A stretch of 37,362 nt of DNA from Arthrobacter psychrolactophilus. Its GTDB lineage: Bacteria > Actinomycetota > Actinomycetes > Actinomycetales > Micrococcaceae. A program made the translations under genes and the position numbers. Shown here piece after piece: positions 23,896 to 32,661 of this stretch; the first letter of the stretch is position 1; each line of letters begins with the position of its first letter. The notes below the pieces were generated by a model that was not told the origin of the DNA, did not search any database, and worked only from the letters and a program-made list of their open reading frames with translations. The stretch covers positions 1 through 37,362 of the forward strand of contig NZ_QJVC01000029.1 in the NCBI RefSeq assembly GCF_003219795.1, given 5' to 3'.

Positions 23896-24363
23896 ATGTC
23901 CACGCTAAAGCAGCAGCTCAAGGGCGACGTCGTCGCACATATGAAGGCTGGGAACAAGATTGCCCTGACCACGGTGCGCAATGTCTTGGGTGAAATTGAG
24001 ACGCGTGAAAAGGGTGGCAAGACTCCCGTGGAATTCGACAACGCTCAGGTCGTGACGATCTTGCAAAAAGAAGCGGCTAAGCGTCGCGACACGGCTGCGA
24101 TTTACACCGAGGCCGGGGAGTCCGAGCGCGCCGCCGCCGAAGTGGCTGAGGCGTTGGTCATCGAGGCCTACCTTCCCAAGCCTCTGACGGCTGAGGAAGC
24201 TGCCGCGATTGTTGACGGCATCATCACAGGCCTGGAAGCCGAGCAGGGTGGTGCCCTGTCGATGAAGCAGATGGGCCTGGCTATGAAGCCCATCACGGCA
24301 GAGATCGCCGGCCGCTTTGACGGCAAGGCCATCTCGGAGATGGTGCGCAAGCGCCTGCAGTAA
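23896..24363 (+). CDS. GatB/YqeY domain protein
   Basis: The protein has 155 residues, the normal length of stand-alone YqeY. The family pattern is clear: 'LKQQLKGDVVAHMKAGNKIALTTVRNVLGEI' at the start, 'VVTILQKEAAKRRDTAAIYTEAGESERAAAEVAEALVIEAYLPKPL', and a C-terminal 'AIAGRFDGKAISEMVRKRL'-like end. The fold matches the tRNA-binding tail of GatB amidotransferase; the cellular role is not settled. AAGAGAAGTAGGGGAA precedes the ATG. A hairpin follows the stop. Confidence 0.95.
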   Translation: MSTLKQQLKGDVVAHMKAGNKIALTTVRNVLGEIETREKGGKTPVEFDNAQVVTILQKEAAKRRDTAAIYTEAGESERAAAEVAEALVIEAYLPKPLTAEEAAAIVDGIITGLEAEQGGALSMKQMGLAMKPITAEIAGRFDGKAISEMVRKRLQ

Positions 24364-24389
24364 CTCACTGCTGTCAGGAACTAACTTTC

Positions 24390-24414
24390 GTGCCCGTTCC
24401 TTCGGGGCGGGCAC
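24390..24414 (+). terminator. Hairpin after the YqeY gene
   Basis: GTGCCCG and CGGGCAC form a 7-bp stem, with TTCC/GGG pairing possible further in around a TTCG loop, 26 bases after the stop. No T-run follows, so it may be a weak or factor-dependent terminator. Confidence 0.5.
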
Positions 24415-24432
24415 CATACAGGCGGGACGCAC

Positions 24433-24696
24433 ATGATTCAACTCAAGCAAGACGATGAGGGCTTTGTTCGCATGAACAGGCACTTCCCTAAGAAAACGCT
24501 CATCTCGATCGTCTTCACCGATGGGACCGTGGCGGAGTACACGGGCCAGCGCCTGAACGGTCTCTATGATCAGGCCTTGGCCGCGTTCCGGCTCGGCAAC
24601 AACATGGACGCCAAGGGATTCAATCGCAATGATCTGAAAATCCACCGACGCAATGCCGTGGAGTTTGTCCCGGTCGTGGCAGGCATGGAGCCTTAA
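24433..24696 (+). CDS. Small conserved-looking hypothetical protein
   Basis: The protein has 87 residues. The ATG at 24433 follows a GGCGGGACGC stretch. It reads as an alpha/beta protein without membrane helix or signal: 'KKTLISIVFTDGTVAEYTGQRLNGLYDQALAAFRLGNN'. I recognise no domain. High GC at third codon positions, like its neighbours, argues that it is real. It is followed by a 45-base inverted repeat and lies between YqeY and flotillin genes. Confidence 0.6.
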   Translation: MIQLKQDDEGFVRMNRHFPKKTLISIVFTDGTVAEYTGQRLNGLYDQALAAFRLGNNMDAKGFNRNDLKIHRRNAVEFVPVVAGMEP

Positions 24697-24706
24697 AGCA
24701 AGTCGC

Positions 24707-24751
24707 GGCGCATTTAGACGGGCGAGACTAGCCGTTTGGTCTAAATGCGCC
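24707..24751 (+). terminator. Strong hairpin between the small ORF and flotillin
   Basis: GGCGCATTTAGAC and its exact complement form a 13-bp stem around 19 bases, 11 bases after the stop of the small ORF. CAAGT and ACTTG just outside can extend pairing with a bulge. It would separate the small ORF from the flotillin gene. Confidence 0.6.
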
Positions 24752-24858
24752 AACTTGTTACTCCACCATGTGGATAATAACCGCTGTTTCCGTAGGATCG
24801 GGTGTAACCAGGCGGGCTTGCAGTTCCTTAAAGGCCGCCGTGAAATCCGAAAGGTCTC

Positions 24859-26358
24859 ATGTTACTGACACTGATTCCCCTGATCATTGGTGCCGGCGTG
24901 CTTCTGGTGATTGTCGTCATCGGCGCCATTGTTTCGCGGATGGCACTGCACATCGCGAGTCCCGACCAGGCCTTGGTGATTTCCTCCAAGGACAATAAGA
25001 GTCAGCCCGATCCCAGCAGCCAGCGCGTAGTCTTTGGCCGAATCTTCATCAATCCCTTTACGCAGCGCGCGTACCCGCTGTCTCTGGCCTCGCGGCAGGT
25101 GGCCCTGAAAATTGAGGCGATCTCCCAGAACGGCATCAAGTTGCACCTCACGGGCGTGGCCCAGGTGAAGGTTGGCGGCGACGCCGACTCGGTGCGCAAG
25201 GCCGCTCAGCGATTCTTGAACCAGCAGGACGCCATTGACCACTACACGCAGGAAACCCTTTCGGGCTCCTTGCGTTCCATCGTGGGAACGCTGACCGTGG
25301 AGTCCATCATCAAGGACCGTGCCACCTTCGCCAAGAGCGTGAAGGAAGAGGCCGAACACTCCATGCACAATCAGGGCCTGGAGATCGACACCTTCCAGAT
25401 CCAGTCTGTGGACGATGATTCCGGCTACCTCATCAACCTCGGTCGCCCCGAGGCTGCCTTGGCCGAGAAAAACGCCAAGATCGCTGAGGCGCAGTTCCTG
25501 CAGGAAGCCGAGCAGGCCAAGGCCCTCGCCGACGAGCAGGTCGCCCTCGCACAACAGCAGCTGATCATCAAGCGCGCCGAGCTCAAGGAAGAGGCTGACG
25601 CCCGTCAGGCCCGTGCCGACGCCGCCGGCCCCTTGGCCGCTGCCGAACAAAATGAGCAGGTCATCATTCGCGATCAGCAGGTGGCCTTGCGCCGTGCCGA
25701 GCTGCGTGAACGTGAGCTCGACACCGAGGTTCGCAAACCGGCCGACGCCGAGAAGTACCGCCTGATCCAGCAGGCAGACGCCAAGCTTGAGGAACGCCGT
25801 CGTGCTTCTGAAGCCGCCGAGATCGAGGCGACCGTTGAGCTCGCCAAGCGTAAGCTCACGGCCGAGGGTGACAGGGTGGCCGCCGAGGCCGACGCTGCCG
25901 CCAATACGGCCCGCGGTAATGCTGACGCTGCCGTGATCGAGGCTCGCGGTCGCGCCGATGCCGCCGTCATTAAGACGCGCGGTCAGGCCGAGGCCGAGTC
26001 CACGCAGGCCAAGGGTCTCGCGGAGGCTGCCGGTATCGCCGCCCAGGCCGAGGCCTACGAGAAGTTCAACGATGCGGCCATCTTGAGCAAGGTTCTGGAG
26101 GTCCTCCCGGCTATGGCGCGCGAGGTTGCCGCGCCCATGTCGGCCATCAAGAACATGACGGTGGTCTCCAATGACGGCGCGAGCCAACTTAGCAAGAACG
26201 TCTCCAACGGCGTGCAGGAAACCACCCAGCTGATCAAGGATCAGACAGGTCTGGACATCATCGCGCTCCTGCAGGGCGTTGTCGGCGCAAGCCCCGCGGC
26301 GGACGTCGTTACCGTTTCGGAGAAGGCAGAGCCGGAAGCGGTAGTAGCTGCCGAGTAG
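24859..26358 (+). CDS. Flotillin-like SPFH-domain protein
   Basis: The protein has 499 residues, the normal length of bacterial flotillin. A membrane-associated N-terminal helix (about 3-28, 'LIPLIIGAGVLLVIVVIGAIV') is followed by the SPFH/band-7 domain to about 200 ('INPFTQRAYPLSLASRQVAL', 'QEDTFQIQSVDDDSGYLINLGRP'-like region). Residues about 205-390 are Ala/Glu/Arg-rich repeats ('AAEADAAANTARGNADAAV'), a long coiled coil, and a C-terminal segment ends Ala/Val-rich. Flotillins scaffold membrane microdomains. The long minus-strand open frame here is only its shadow. A hairpin follows the stop. Confidence 0.95.
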   Translation: MLLTLIPLIIGAGVLLVIVVIGAIVSRMALHIASPDQALVISSKDNKSQPDPSSQRVVFGRIFINPFTQRAYPLSLASRQVALKIEAISQNGIKLHLTGVAQVKVGGDADSVRKAAQRFLNQQDAIDHYTQETLSGSLRSIVGTLTVESIIKDRATFAKSVKEEAEHSMHNQGLEIDTFQIQSVDDDSGYLINLGRPEAALAEKNAKIAEAQFLQEAEQAKALADEQVALAQQQLIIKRAELKEEADARQARADAAGPLAAAEQNEQVIIRDQQVALRRAELRERELDTEVRKPADAEKYRLIQQADAKLEERRRASEAAEIEATVELAKRKLTAEGDRVAAEADAAANTARGNADAAVIEARGRADAAVIKTRGQAEAESTQAKGLAEAAGIAAQAEAYEKFNDAAILSKVLEVLPAMAREVAAPMSAIKNMTVVSNDGASQLSKNVSNGVQETTQLIKDQTGLDIIALLQGVVGASPAADVVTVSEKAEPEAVVAAE

Positions 26359-26369
26359 CTCTTCTCTCA

Positions 26370-26428
26370 CAGTGCGACGGCGGGAGCCCACCTTTTGAAT
26401 CAAAAGGTGGGCTCCCGCCGTCGCACTG
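26370..26428. terminator. Very long perfect hairpin between convergent genes
   Basis: Two 29-base arms (26370-26398 and 26400-26428) are exact complements around one central A. It begins 11 bases after the flotillin stop and ends 14 bases before the dehydratase stop, so it can serve both strands. The inner CCTTTTGA/TCAAAAGG gives a short T-run on either strand. A 29-bp perfect stem is unusually long for a terminator. Confidence 0.8.
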
Positions 26429-26442
26429 GTCTTTAAGGGGTT

Positions 26443-27375
26443 TTACAGTCCGCTGGGGTCGGTGTTGGCGCCGCAGAGAATGACCGCCACGCGCTCCTCC
26501 GGGGCGGGCACGTAAGCGCCCGCGTGCAGTGCCGCGTAGGCCGCCGCGGCGCCGTATTCCAGGGCCATGCGGTAGTTCTCCCACAGGAAGGTGCGGGCGC
26601 TGGCGATCTGCTCATCGCTAACGAGCACGCTGTGCACGCCGGTCCGCACCGCCACGTCGAAGCCGATTTCGCCAATGCGTTGGGCGCCGAGAGAGTCGGC
26701 GGCCAGGCCCGAGACCGCGACGTCCACGGGGTGCCCGGCGGCGAGGGCGGCATGGAGGCTGGGCGCGTTCTCGGGCTCGACCGCGATCACCTTCGACCGG
26801 CCCTCCAACGCCGCGGCAATACCGGCGACCAGGCCCCCACCGCCCACGGCCACCAGTACGGTGTCCACGGCGTCGAGCTGCTCGAGCAGTTCCAGGGTGA
26901 TCGTGCCCGCCCCGGCCGCGATCTCGGCCTGGTCGTAGGCATGGCAATACCCGGCTCCGGTGTCGGCGACGAACCCCATAGCCTTCTCAAAAGCATCCGC
27001 GTACTGGGCGCCCTCTTGGATCACGGTGGCGCCCGCGGCCCGGAGCTTGGCCACCTTGACGGCGGGAGAGGACAGGGGCACAAAGACCGTCGCGGGCACG
27101 CCCACCTGAGCCCCAGCGTAGGCGTTGGCCAGCCCGGCGTTGCCACCCGAGGCGACCGCGATGCCCACCGCCGGATCGATCTCGCCACGCTCCAGGGCAC
27201 CCAAGACCCGGTTGAAGGCGCCACGAGCCTTAAAAGTCCCGGTCTTTTGCAGAAACTCGCACTTGAGCCAGACCTGGGCGGGGGAGTGGGCGGCATCCAG
27301 ACGGATTACCGGGGTGCGGCGCACTTGTCCGGCGATTCGGACGGCGGCCTGCTGGACATCGACGAGGGTAATCAT
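26443..27375 (-). CDS. PLP-dependent serine/threonine dehydratase-like enzyme
   Basis: The protein has 310 residues. Family marks of fold-type II PLP enzymes are present: 'KTGTFKARGAFNRV' with the PLP lysine at about 49, the phosphate-binding Ser-Gly-Gly-Asn-Ala-Gly in 'VASGGNAGLANAYAGAQVG', and the glycine loop 'VAVGGGGLVAGIAAALEG'. Length lacks the C-terminal ACT domain, as in catabolic threonine/serine dehydratases and serine racemase. It would release ammonia and a 2-oxo acid from Ser or Thr. Convergent with flotillin and divergent from the hydrolase gene. Confidence 0.92.
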   Translation of the reverse strand: MITLVDVQQAAVRIAGQVRRTPVIRLDAAHSPAQVWLKCEFLQKTGTFKARGAFNRVLGALERGEIDPAVGIAVASGGNAGLANAYAGAQVGVPATVFVPLSSPAVKVAKLRAAGATVIQEGAQYADAFEKAMGFVADTGAGYCHAYDQAEIAAGAGTITLELLEQLDAVDTVLVAVGGGGLVAGIAAALEGRSKVIAVEPENAPSLHAALAAGHPVDVAVSGLAADSLGAQRIGEIGFDVAVRTGVHSVLVSDEQIASARTFLWENYRMALEYGAAAAYAALHAGAYVPAPEERVAVILCGANTDPSGL

Positions 27376-27422
27376 GACGGGATCCTTGATGCGGGAAAGT
27401 GAGGCAGCGCTAGGCTGTTCCT

Positions 27423-28109
27423 ATGACTGTTCAATCCTCGCTGATCCATGACCTGCCCGGCTACACCGTCCGCCGTGTGGTCGTCTCCGCCATGTACAAC
27501 AATGTGTACCTGATCACGGCGAAGGCGACGGGCGCGCAGCTGCTCATCGACGCGGCCGACGACCTACCCGCGATCAATGGACTGCTCGCCGAGGCAGCCA
27601 ACGACGCCACAGCGCCCACCCACCTGGCCATGATTGCCACCACCCACCAGCACTGGGATCACGTGCGGGCACTGAACGATCTCGTCGCCGAAAGCGGGGC
27701 TCCCACGGCCGCCGGTGCGGCAGATGTAGCAGGCATTGACGCCGAGGCGGGCGTGCTCGTGACTGACGCCCTGAACCATGGAGACACACTCGAGGTGGAC
27801 GGCATTGTGCTGGAAATCGTACACCTGCGCGGTCACACACCCGGTTCCATCGCCTACGTGCTGAACTCGGCTAGCTCTGACGGCAACGACGGTGTGACGC
27901 TCATCTTCAGTGGCGATTCACTCTTCCCCGGCGGCGTCGGCAACACCGAAAAAGATGCCACACGGTTTACGCAATTGCTCGACGACGTCCAGGAGCGGCT
28001 CTTTGGCGTATATGGCGACGCCGCTCACGTCCTCCCGGGCCACGGCAACGCCACCACCTTGGGTGCCGAGCGTCCGGCCCTGCCACAATGGCGTGAACGC
28101 GGCTGGTGA
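27423..28109 (+). CDS. Metallo-beta-lactamase-fold hydrolase
   Basis: The protein has 228 residues. The MBL metal motif is His75-x-His77-x-Asp79-His80 ('TTHQHWDH'), with the later histidine in 'HLRGHTPGS', the bridging aspartate in 'IFSGDSLFPGGVG' and a last histidine in 'VLPGHG'. The order matches glyoxalase II-like hydrolases. The substrate is unknown. It is 43 bases from the divergent dehydratase gene and may share its promoter zone. A small ABM gene follows on the same strand. Confidence 0.93.
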   Translation: MTVQSSLIHDLPGYTVRRVVVSAMYNNVYLITAKATGAQLLIDAADDLPAINGLLAEAANDATAPTHLAMIATTHQHWDHVRALNDLVAESGAPTAAGAADVAGIDAEAGVLVTDALNHGDTLEVDGIVLEIVHLRGHTPGSIAYVLNSASSDGNDGVTLIFSGDSLFPGGVGNTEKDATRFTQLLDDVQERLFGVYGDAAHVLPGHGNATTLGAERPALPQWRERGW

Positions 28110-28152
28110 AGCGGGCTCCTCGGGCCAAGCAGCAATTGGCTAGACTAGAGGC

Positions 28153-28476
28153 ATGTATTTCATTGTTGTTAAATATCAAGTCAAGCCCGAAGCTGCCGAC
28201 ACTTTCATGGAGAGCGTCACGCCCTTCACCGAAGCAACCCGCGCCGAGCCCGGCAACCTCTGGTTCGATTGGTCACGCAGCGTCGTTGACCCCAACGAGT
28301 TCGTTCTCGTTGAGGCCTTCCTCGATGACGAAGCCGCCGGACTCCACGTCAATAGCGCTCACTTCAAGGCTGGCCTGGAATCCATGCGCCCCCTGCTGGT
28401 CTCCACCCCAAAGATCGTCTCCCGCAAGGTTGACGGCAGCGACTGGGACGATATGGGCGAATTGCAGATCGGCTAA
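28153..28476 (+). CDS. ABM-domain putative quinol monooxygenase
   Basis: The protein has 107 residues, the usual length. It shows the antibiotic-biosynthesis monooxygenase ferredoxin-like fold: 'YFIVVKYQVKPEAADTFMESVTPFTEATRAEPGNLWFDW', then 'EFVLVEAFLDDEAAGLHVNSAHFKAGLESM'. YgiN-type members oxidise quinols without metal or cofactor, but most have no proved substrate. It lies 43 bases behind the hydrolase gene and 5 bases in front of hrpB, so the three are probably one transcript. It is an intact cousin of the fragment at 10748. Confidence 0.92.
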   Translation: MYFIVVKYQVKPEAADTFMESVTPFTEATRAEPGNLWFDWSRSVVDPNEFVLVEAFLDDEAAGLHVNSAHFKAGLESMRPLLVSTPKIVSRKVDGSDWDDMGELQIG

Positions 28477-28481
28477 TTCCC

Positions 28482-31133
28482 ATGTCTAATACCGCCCAGG
28501 TAGCTTATCCGGGCGGCCCCTTTAGCTTGGCCACGTTGGGGCAGGGACTGATTTTTGCTCAGTCCCTGCCCCAACTTGCTGCCGTGCTCGGTGCCGACCA
28601 AGGCGCTGCCGCCGTGGTTCAGGCGCCTCCTGGAACCGGCAAGACCACGCTTGTGCCGCCCCTCGTGGCCAATGTGTTAAACCCCTCAGGCGGGCCCGCG
28701 CACAAGATCCTCGTGACGCAGCCTCGCCGCGTGGCCGTCCGCTCCGCCGCCCGCCGCCTGGCCACCCTCGATGGCTCGCCCCTGGGCAGCAAGGTCGGCT
28801 ACACGGTGCGCGGCGAGAGCCACACGAGCCCGGACACCATCGTCGAATTCCTTACCCCTGGCATCCTGCTGCGCCGCCTTTTGCGCGACCCGGGGCTGGA
28901 GTCCGTGGCCGCCGTCGTGCTTGATGAGGTGCATGAGCGCGGCCTCGACACCGACCTCCTGCTGGGCATGCTGGCCGAGGTTCGCGAGTTGCGCGGCGAC
29001 CTGACACTCATCGCCATGTCCGCGACCCTGGACGCGGCCCGCTTCGCAGAGCTTTTAGGGACGGACGACGACGCGTCCCCGGCTCCCGTCGTCGACTGCC
29101 CCTCTGCGCTGTTCCCCCTTGAGGTGAGGTGGGCGCCGTCGGACGCACCGCGCATGGATGAACGTGGCATCTCCCGTGCCTTCCTCGATCATGTGGCTGA
29201 CACCGCCGCCGCGGCACATGCCTCAGCGCTGGCCGCCAATCCGGACGTTGACGCGCTTGTCTTCGCGCCGGGCGCCTGGGAGGTCAGTCATATTGCCGCA
29301 CGGCTGCGGAACATCCCGGGCCGCGAGATTTTAGAACTTCACGGCCAGGTGTCGGCCCGGGACCAAGACCGGGCCGTCGCCGCGCGCGAACCCGGGGGAG
29401 CGCCGCGCATCATCGTCTCCACCTCCTTGGCCGAGTCCTCGCTCACGGTCCCCGGCGTGCGCCTGGTCATTGACTCGGGCCTCTCCCGCGAACCACGACG
29501 CGACAGCGCCCGTGGCATGACCGGGCTCGTGACGGTGTCCACCTCGCGCGCCTCGGCCGAGCAGCGCGCCGGCCGTGCCGCCCGTCTGGGCCCCGGCACC
29601 GTGGTGCGCTGCTACGACCAGAAAACTTTTGCCGCCGCGCCGGCCCACCCCATGCCGGAAATTGCCGTGGCTGATCTTAGTGCCGGGGCACTCATGCTGG
29701 CCTGCTGGGGTGCGCCCGGAGGCGCGGGCCTGCGCCTGCCAGAGGCGCCGCCCGCTCAGGCGCTGGCGGCCGCCGTCGCCGTGCTGACGGAACTGGGCGC
29801 CGTGGATCACCGCGGACACGCAACCGCGCTGGGCCGGACACTGGCCGAGATTCCCGCCGGCCCGCGGCTCGCCCGCGCCCTCCTTGACGGTGCCGCCGTG
29901 GTGGGCGCCAAGGCCACGGCCGAGATCGTGGCCCTCGTCGCTGGCGAGGGCCGAGCGCCCGGTGCCGATCTGACGATGTTGCTCTCCGCCCTGCGCTCGG
30001 GACGCGATCCCGGCACCCGCCGCTGGCAACAAGAGGTCCGTCGGCTCGAGGGTTTGCTGCGCAAAAACGACACGGCGGCCACAGGATCTGCGAAGCCTGC
30101 GAGATCTGCCGTACCGGCCGAGGTGAGTGACCGCGAGGCCGTGGGCTTCGTCGTCGGGCTTGCCTTCCCTGACAGGCTGGCCCGACGCGTTGCCGGCACG
30201 GAGAATTCTTCGGGGCAGCAGTATCTACTCTCCTCCGGGACGCGCGCCGGCTTGCCTGTGGGCAGTTCGCTGTCGGGTCATGAGTGGTTGGCTGTTGCCG
30301 AGGTGGCGCGAGCCCAGGGCAGGGATGCCGCGGGAACCGGTGCCGTGATTCGATCGGCCGCGCCCTTTGACCTCGACCTCGCGCCGCGCGTGGCCGCGAC
30401 GCTGCTGGAGGATTCCGTCGAGGCTACCTTCGTCCAGGGCAAGGTGAGTGCCCGCCGCGTGCGTCGGCTCGGCGCCGTCGTGCTGTCCGCAACGCCGGTC
30501 AAGGCCACGGCTGCTCAGGGGCGCGAGGCCGTCATGGCTGCCCTCGCCAAGGACGGACTGGGCGTGCTGCACTGGAATGACTCCGCCGACGCCCTTCGCC
30601 GCCGACTGGCGCTCCTGCACCGCGAGTTGGGCGCCCCGTGGCCCGACGTGTCCGATGCGGCACTTCTGGACTGCCTGCCCGACTGGTTGGGGCCCGAACT
30701 CGAAAGTGTTGCCGCGGGCCGCTCCCTGTCCGCCCTGTCCCTGAGTGACCCGCTGCGCAGGCTGTTGCCGTGGCCCGAAGCGGCCCAGATGGCCGAGTTG
30801 CTCCCGGAGACTCTGGTTGTTCCTAGTGGCTCCCACATCCGGATCGAATACCCTGAGGTGTCCTACGACGGCCCTCCCGTCGTGGCGGTAAAGTTGCAGG
30901 AATGCTTTGGGCTGGCAGATACCCCGCGGTTGCTGCGAGGTCGTGTGAAGGTGCTGTTCCATCTGCTGTCGCCCGCGCGTCGGCCATTGGCGGTCACCGA
31001 TGATCTGGCCTCATTCTGGAGCGGGCCCTATGCCCAGGTGCGTGCGGAAATGCGTGGCCGCTACCCTAAACATCCCTGGCCGGAAGACCCGTGGAGTGCC
31101 CCGGCCACGGCCAAGGTCAAGAGCCGGATGTAG
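28482..31133 (+). CDS. hrpB: ATP-dependent helicase HrpB
   Basis: The protein has 883 residues, slightly above the usual 810-850. DEAH-box helicase motifs in order: Walker A 'APPGTGKTT' (48-56), 'TQPRRVA' (79-85), DEVH (148-151) in 'VVLDEVHERGLDTDLLLG', SAT at 180-182, motif VI region 'SAEQRAGRAARLGPG', then HA2 and the HrpB C-terminal domain ('AFVVGLAFPDRLARR'-like and 'SGPYAQVRAEMRGRYPKHPWPEDPW' at the end). HrpB is an RNA-helicase-like protein of uncertain role. Convergent with the SDR gene, with a 9-base gap and no terminator space. Confidence 0.95.
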   Translation: MSNTAQVAYPGGPFSLATLGQGLIFAQSLPQLAAVLGADQGAAAVVQAPPGTGKTTLVPPLVANVLNPSGGPAHKILVTQPRRVAVRSAARRLATLDGSPLGSKVGYTVRGESHTSPDTIVEFLTPGILLRRLLRDPGLESVAAVVLDEVHERGLDTDLLLGMLAEVRELRGDLTLIAMSATLDAARFAELLGTDDDASPAPVVDCPSALFPLEVRWAPSDAPRMDERGISRAFLDHVADTAAAAHASALAANPDVDALVFAPGAWEVSHIAARLRNIPGREILELHGQVSARDQDRAVAAREPGGAPRIIVSTSLAESSLTVPGVRLVIDSGLSREPRRDSARGMTGLVTVSTSRASAEQRAGRAARLGPGTVVRCYDQKTFAAAPAHPMPEIAVADLSAGALMLACWGAPGGAGLRLPEAPPAQALAAAVAVLTELGAVDHRGHATALGRTLAEIPAGPRLARALLDGAAVVGAKATAEIVALVAGEGRAPGADLTMLLSALRSGRDPGTRRWQQEVRRLEGLLRKNDTAATGSAKPARSAVPAEVSDREAVGFVVGLAFPDRLARRVAGTENSSGQQYLLSSGTRAGLPVGSSLSGHEWLAVAEVARAQGRDAAGTGAVIRSAAPFDLDLAPRVAATLLEDSVEATFVQGKVSARRVRRLGAVVLSATPVKATAAQGREAVMAALAKDGLGVLHWNDSADALRRRLALLHRELGAPWPDVSDAALLDCLPDWLGPELESVAAGRSLSALSLSDPLRRLLPWPEAAQMAELLPETLVVPSGSHIRIEYPEVSYDGPPVVAVKLQECFGLADTPRLLRGRVKVLFHLLSPARRPLAVTDDLASFWSGPYAQVRAEMRGRYPKHPWPEDPWSAPATAKVKSRM

Positions 31134-31142
31134 CGTCCGGGC

Positions 31143-31973
31143 TCAGTGGTCTAGGCTCGTACCCCGCCGCGTGGCCCGGCGCCAGTCGTTGTTACCCAGG
31201 TGTGAGCTGCCCTGGGCTCCCATCTGAGCCATTCCGCCGTCGACCTCCCAACTGGCACCCGTCACATAACTGGCGGCAGGGGAGGCGAGGAAGGTTATCA
31301 CCTCGGCAATTTCCTCGGCCGCTCCGGCGTGGCCCAAGGGAATGCCGGGGCGGGGGATCTCGTGCGGGTGTCGGGTCTCGGTGGCGGGGAGATGCGTGGC
31401 GATTTCACCCGGTGCGACGGCGTTGACGGTAATGCCGTGCTCTGAGAGTTCCACCGCGAGCGTCTTTGTGAGCCCGTCGAGGCCGAACTTGGAGGCGCAA
31501 TAGGCCGCGAATCCATACCGTGGCTGGTGGGCGTGAATGCTGGTGACCACCACGATTCGCCCGCCTGCACCACCCGCGACGAGCAACCGTGCCGCGGCCT
31601 GCAGACAGAGAAATGCCCCGTTGAGATTCGTGTCGAGAATGCGCTGCCACTGGAGGTACTCCATCTCGAGCACGGAGCATGTGAGACCCACCCCCACATT
31701 ATTCACAAACACGCCGAGGGATCCCAGTTCCTCCGCCAGCCCCTCGATGATGGGTGCGCACGTGGGTAGATCGGTGGTATCCAGCCACGCGAACGCGGCT
31801 CGCTGCCCCAGTGCCTCGATGGCTGACTTCGTGTCGGCGGCCCCTTGTGCGTTGTCATGCCAGGTGAAGGCTACATCAAAACCGGCGCGGGCCAAGGCAA
31901 GGGCCGTTGCTTGGCCAATGCCTTGATCCGCGCCGGTGATGATCGCGGTACGAGGATAATCGAGTCGTGCCAT
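31143..31973 (-). CDS. SDR-family oxidoreductase
   Basis: The protein has 276 residues, classical SDR. Cofactor motif 'TGADQGIGQA' near residue 14, 'NNVGVG' near 88, the catalytic Ser in 'VVVTSIHAHQP', and Tyr-x-x-x-Lys in 'AAYCASKFG'. Ends 'VTGASWEVDGGMAQMG' plus an unusual 25-residue polar tail. The substrate is unknown; relatives include 3-oxoacyl-ACP and glucose dehydrogenases. Its start codon follows the dps stop codon directly (TAA-ATG), so the two are translated from one message. Confidence 0.93.
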   Translation of the reverse strand: MARLDYPRTAIITGADQGIGQATALALARAGFDVAFTWHDNAQGAADTKSAIEALGQRAAFAWLDTTDLPTCAPIIEGLAEELGSLGVFVNNVGVGLTCSVLEMEYLQWQRILDTNLNGAFLCLQAAARLLVAGGAGGRIVVVTSIHAHQPRYGFAAYCASKFGLDGLTKTLAVELSEHGITVNAVAPGEIATHLPATETRHPHEIPRPGIPLGHAGAAEEIAEVITFLASPAASYVTGASWEVDGGMAQMGAQGSSHLGNNDWRRATRRGTSLDH

Positions 31974-32546
31974 TTAGGCTGGAAGTGGCTTCGTCTTGGC
32001 CGCAGCGGAACGCTCGGTTTTGCTGCCCGCGGTGGCGAGGTCGCCGTCGTCGTCCTCTAAATGTGCCCGCATAAACCACTGGAAGAGTTCGAGCTGGGCG
32101 CACTGGTTGATGAGCATGTCTTCGGTGATGGCGTCGAGCTCACCCACCTCCGCCAGCGTCTTGCGATGGCTCTTGAGGAAACCTGTGTACACCAAATCAA
32201 GGGCGGCCAGATGCGCGGAGGTGTGGGCACGCCCAATGGAATAGTCATCCCAGGGTCGAGCCGCCACGAGTGCCCCCGGCAGCCCATTGGGGGAAATACC
32301 CAAGGTGGCGATGCGCTCGGCCGTCTCATCGATCATGGCGCGGACCAGATCGATTTGCGGATCCAGCATCTCGTGGACGCTGATGAAGTCCCGGCCCACC
32401 ACGTTCCAGTGAGCGTGTTTGAGGGTTAGCGCCAGATCGTTCAGGGCGTGCAGCCGGGTCTGCAATAGCCCGGCCAGCTTGTGCCCATCCTGCAGGCTCA
32501 GACCTGGAACCGTGAACCCGGCTCGACTCGTTCTCTTGACGACCAT
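31974..32546 (-). CDS. dps: Dps-family DNA-protecting ferritin-like protein
   Basis: The protein has 190 residues. The Dps ferroxidase ligands are in place: His46 in 'HAHWNVVG', His58 and Asp62 in 'ISVHEMLD', and Asp73-Glu74 in 'MIDETAERI'. Dps binds iron with peroxide, limiting hydroxyl radical damage, and can coat DNA. The lysine/alanine-rich C-tail ('TERSAAAKTKPLPA') may add DNA contact. A clear AAGGAG lies before the ATG at 32546. The SDR gene begins immediately downstream. Confidence 0.95.
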   Translation of the reverse strand: MVVKRTSRAGFTVPGLSLQDGHKLAGLLQTRLHALNDLALTLKHAHWNVVGRDFISVHEMLDPQIDLVRAMIDETAERIATLGISPNGLPGALVAARPWDDYSIGRAHTSAHLAALDLVYTGFLKSHRKTLAEVGELDAITEDMLINQCAQLELFQWFMRAHLEDDDGDLATAGSKTERSAAAKTKPLPA

Positions 32547-32661
32547 GGAAACTCCTTCATGAGTGCTGCACGGATAGTTTTCATTCCGGACTCCAAGCGA
32601 GCCCTGCTCTCACGCTAGCGAGTGGGCCGTCGTTGTGCCAGAGTTTTCTGCAAATGCTTTC

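Noticed and set aside
24862-26403. 513-codon open frame on the minus strand opposite flotillin
   Set aside because: It is the antisense shadow of the Ala/Glu-rich, GC-rich flotillin gene; its Leu/Gly-rich product matches nothing and it has no ribosome site.
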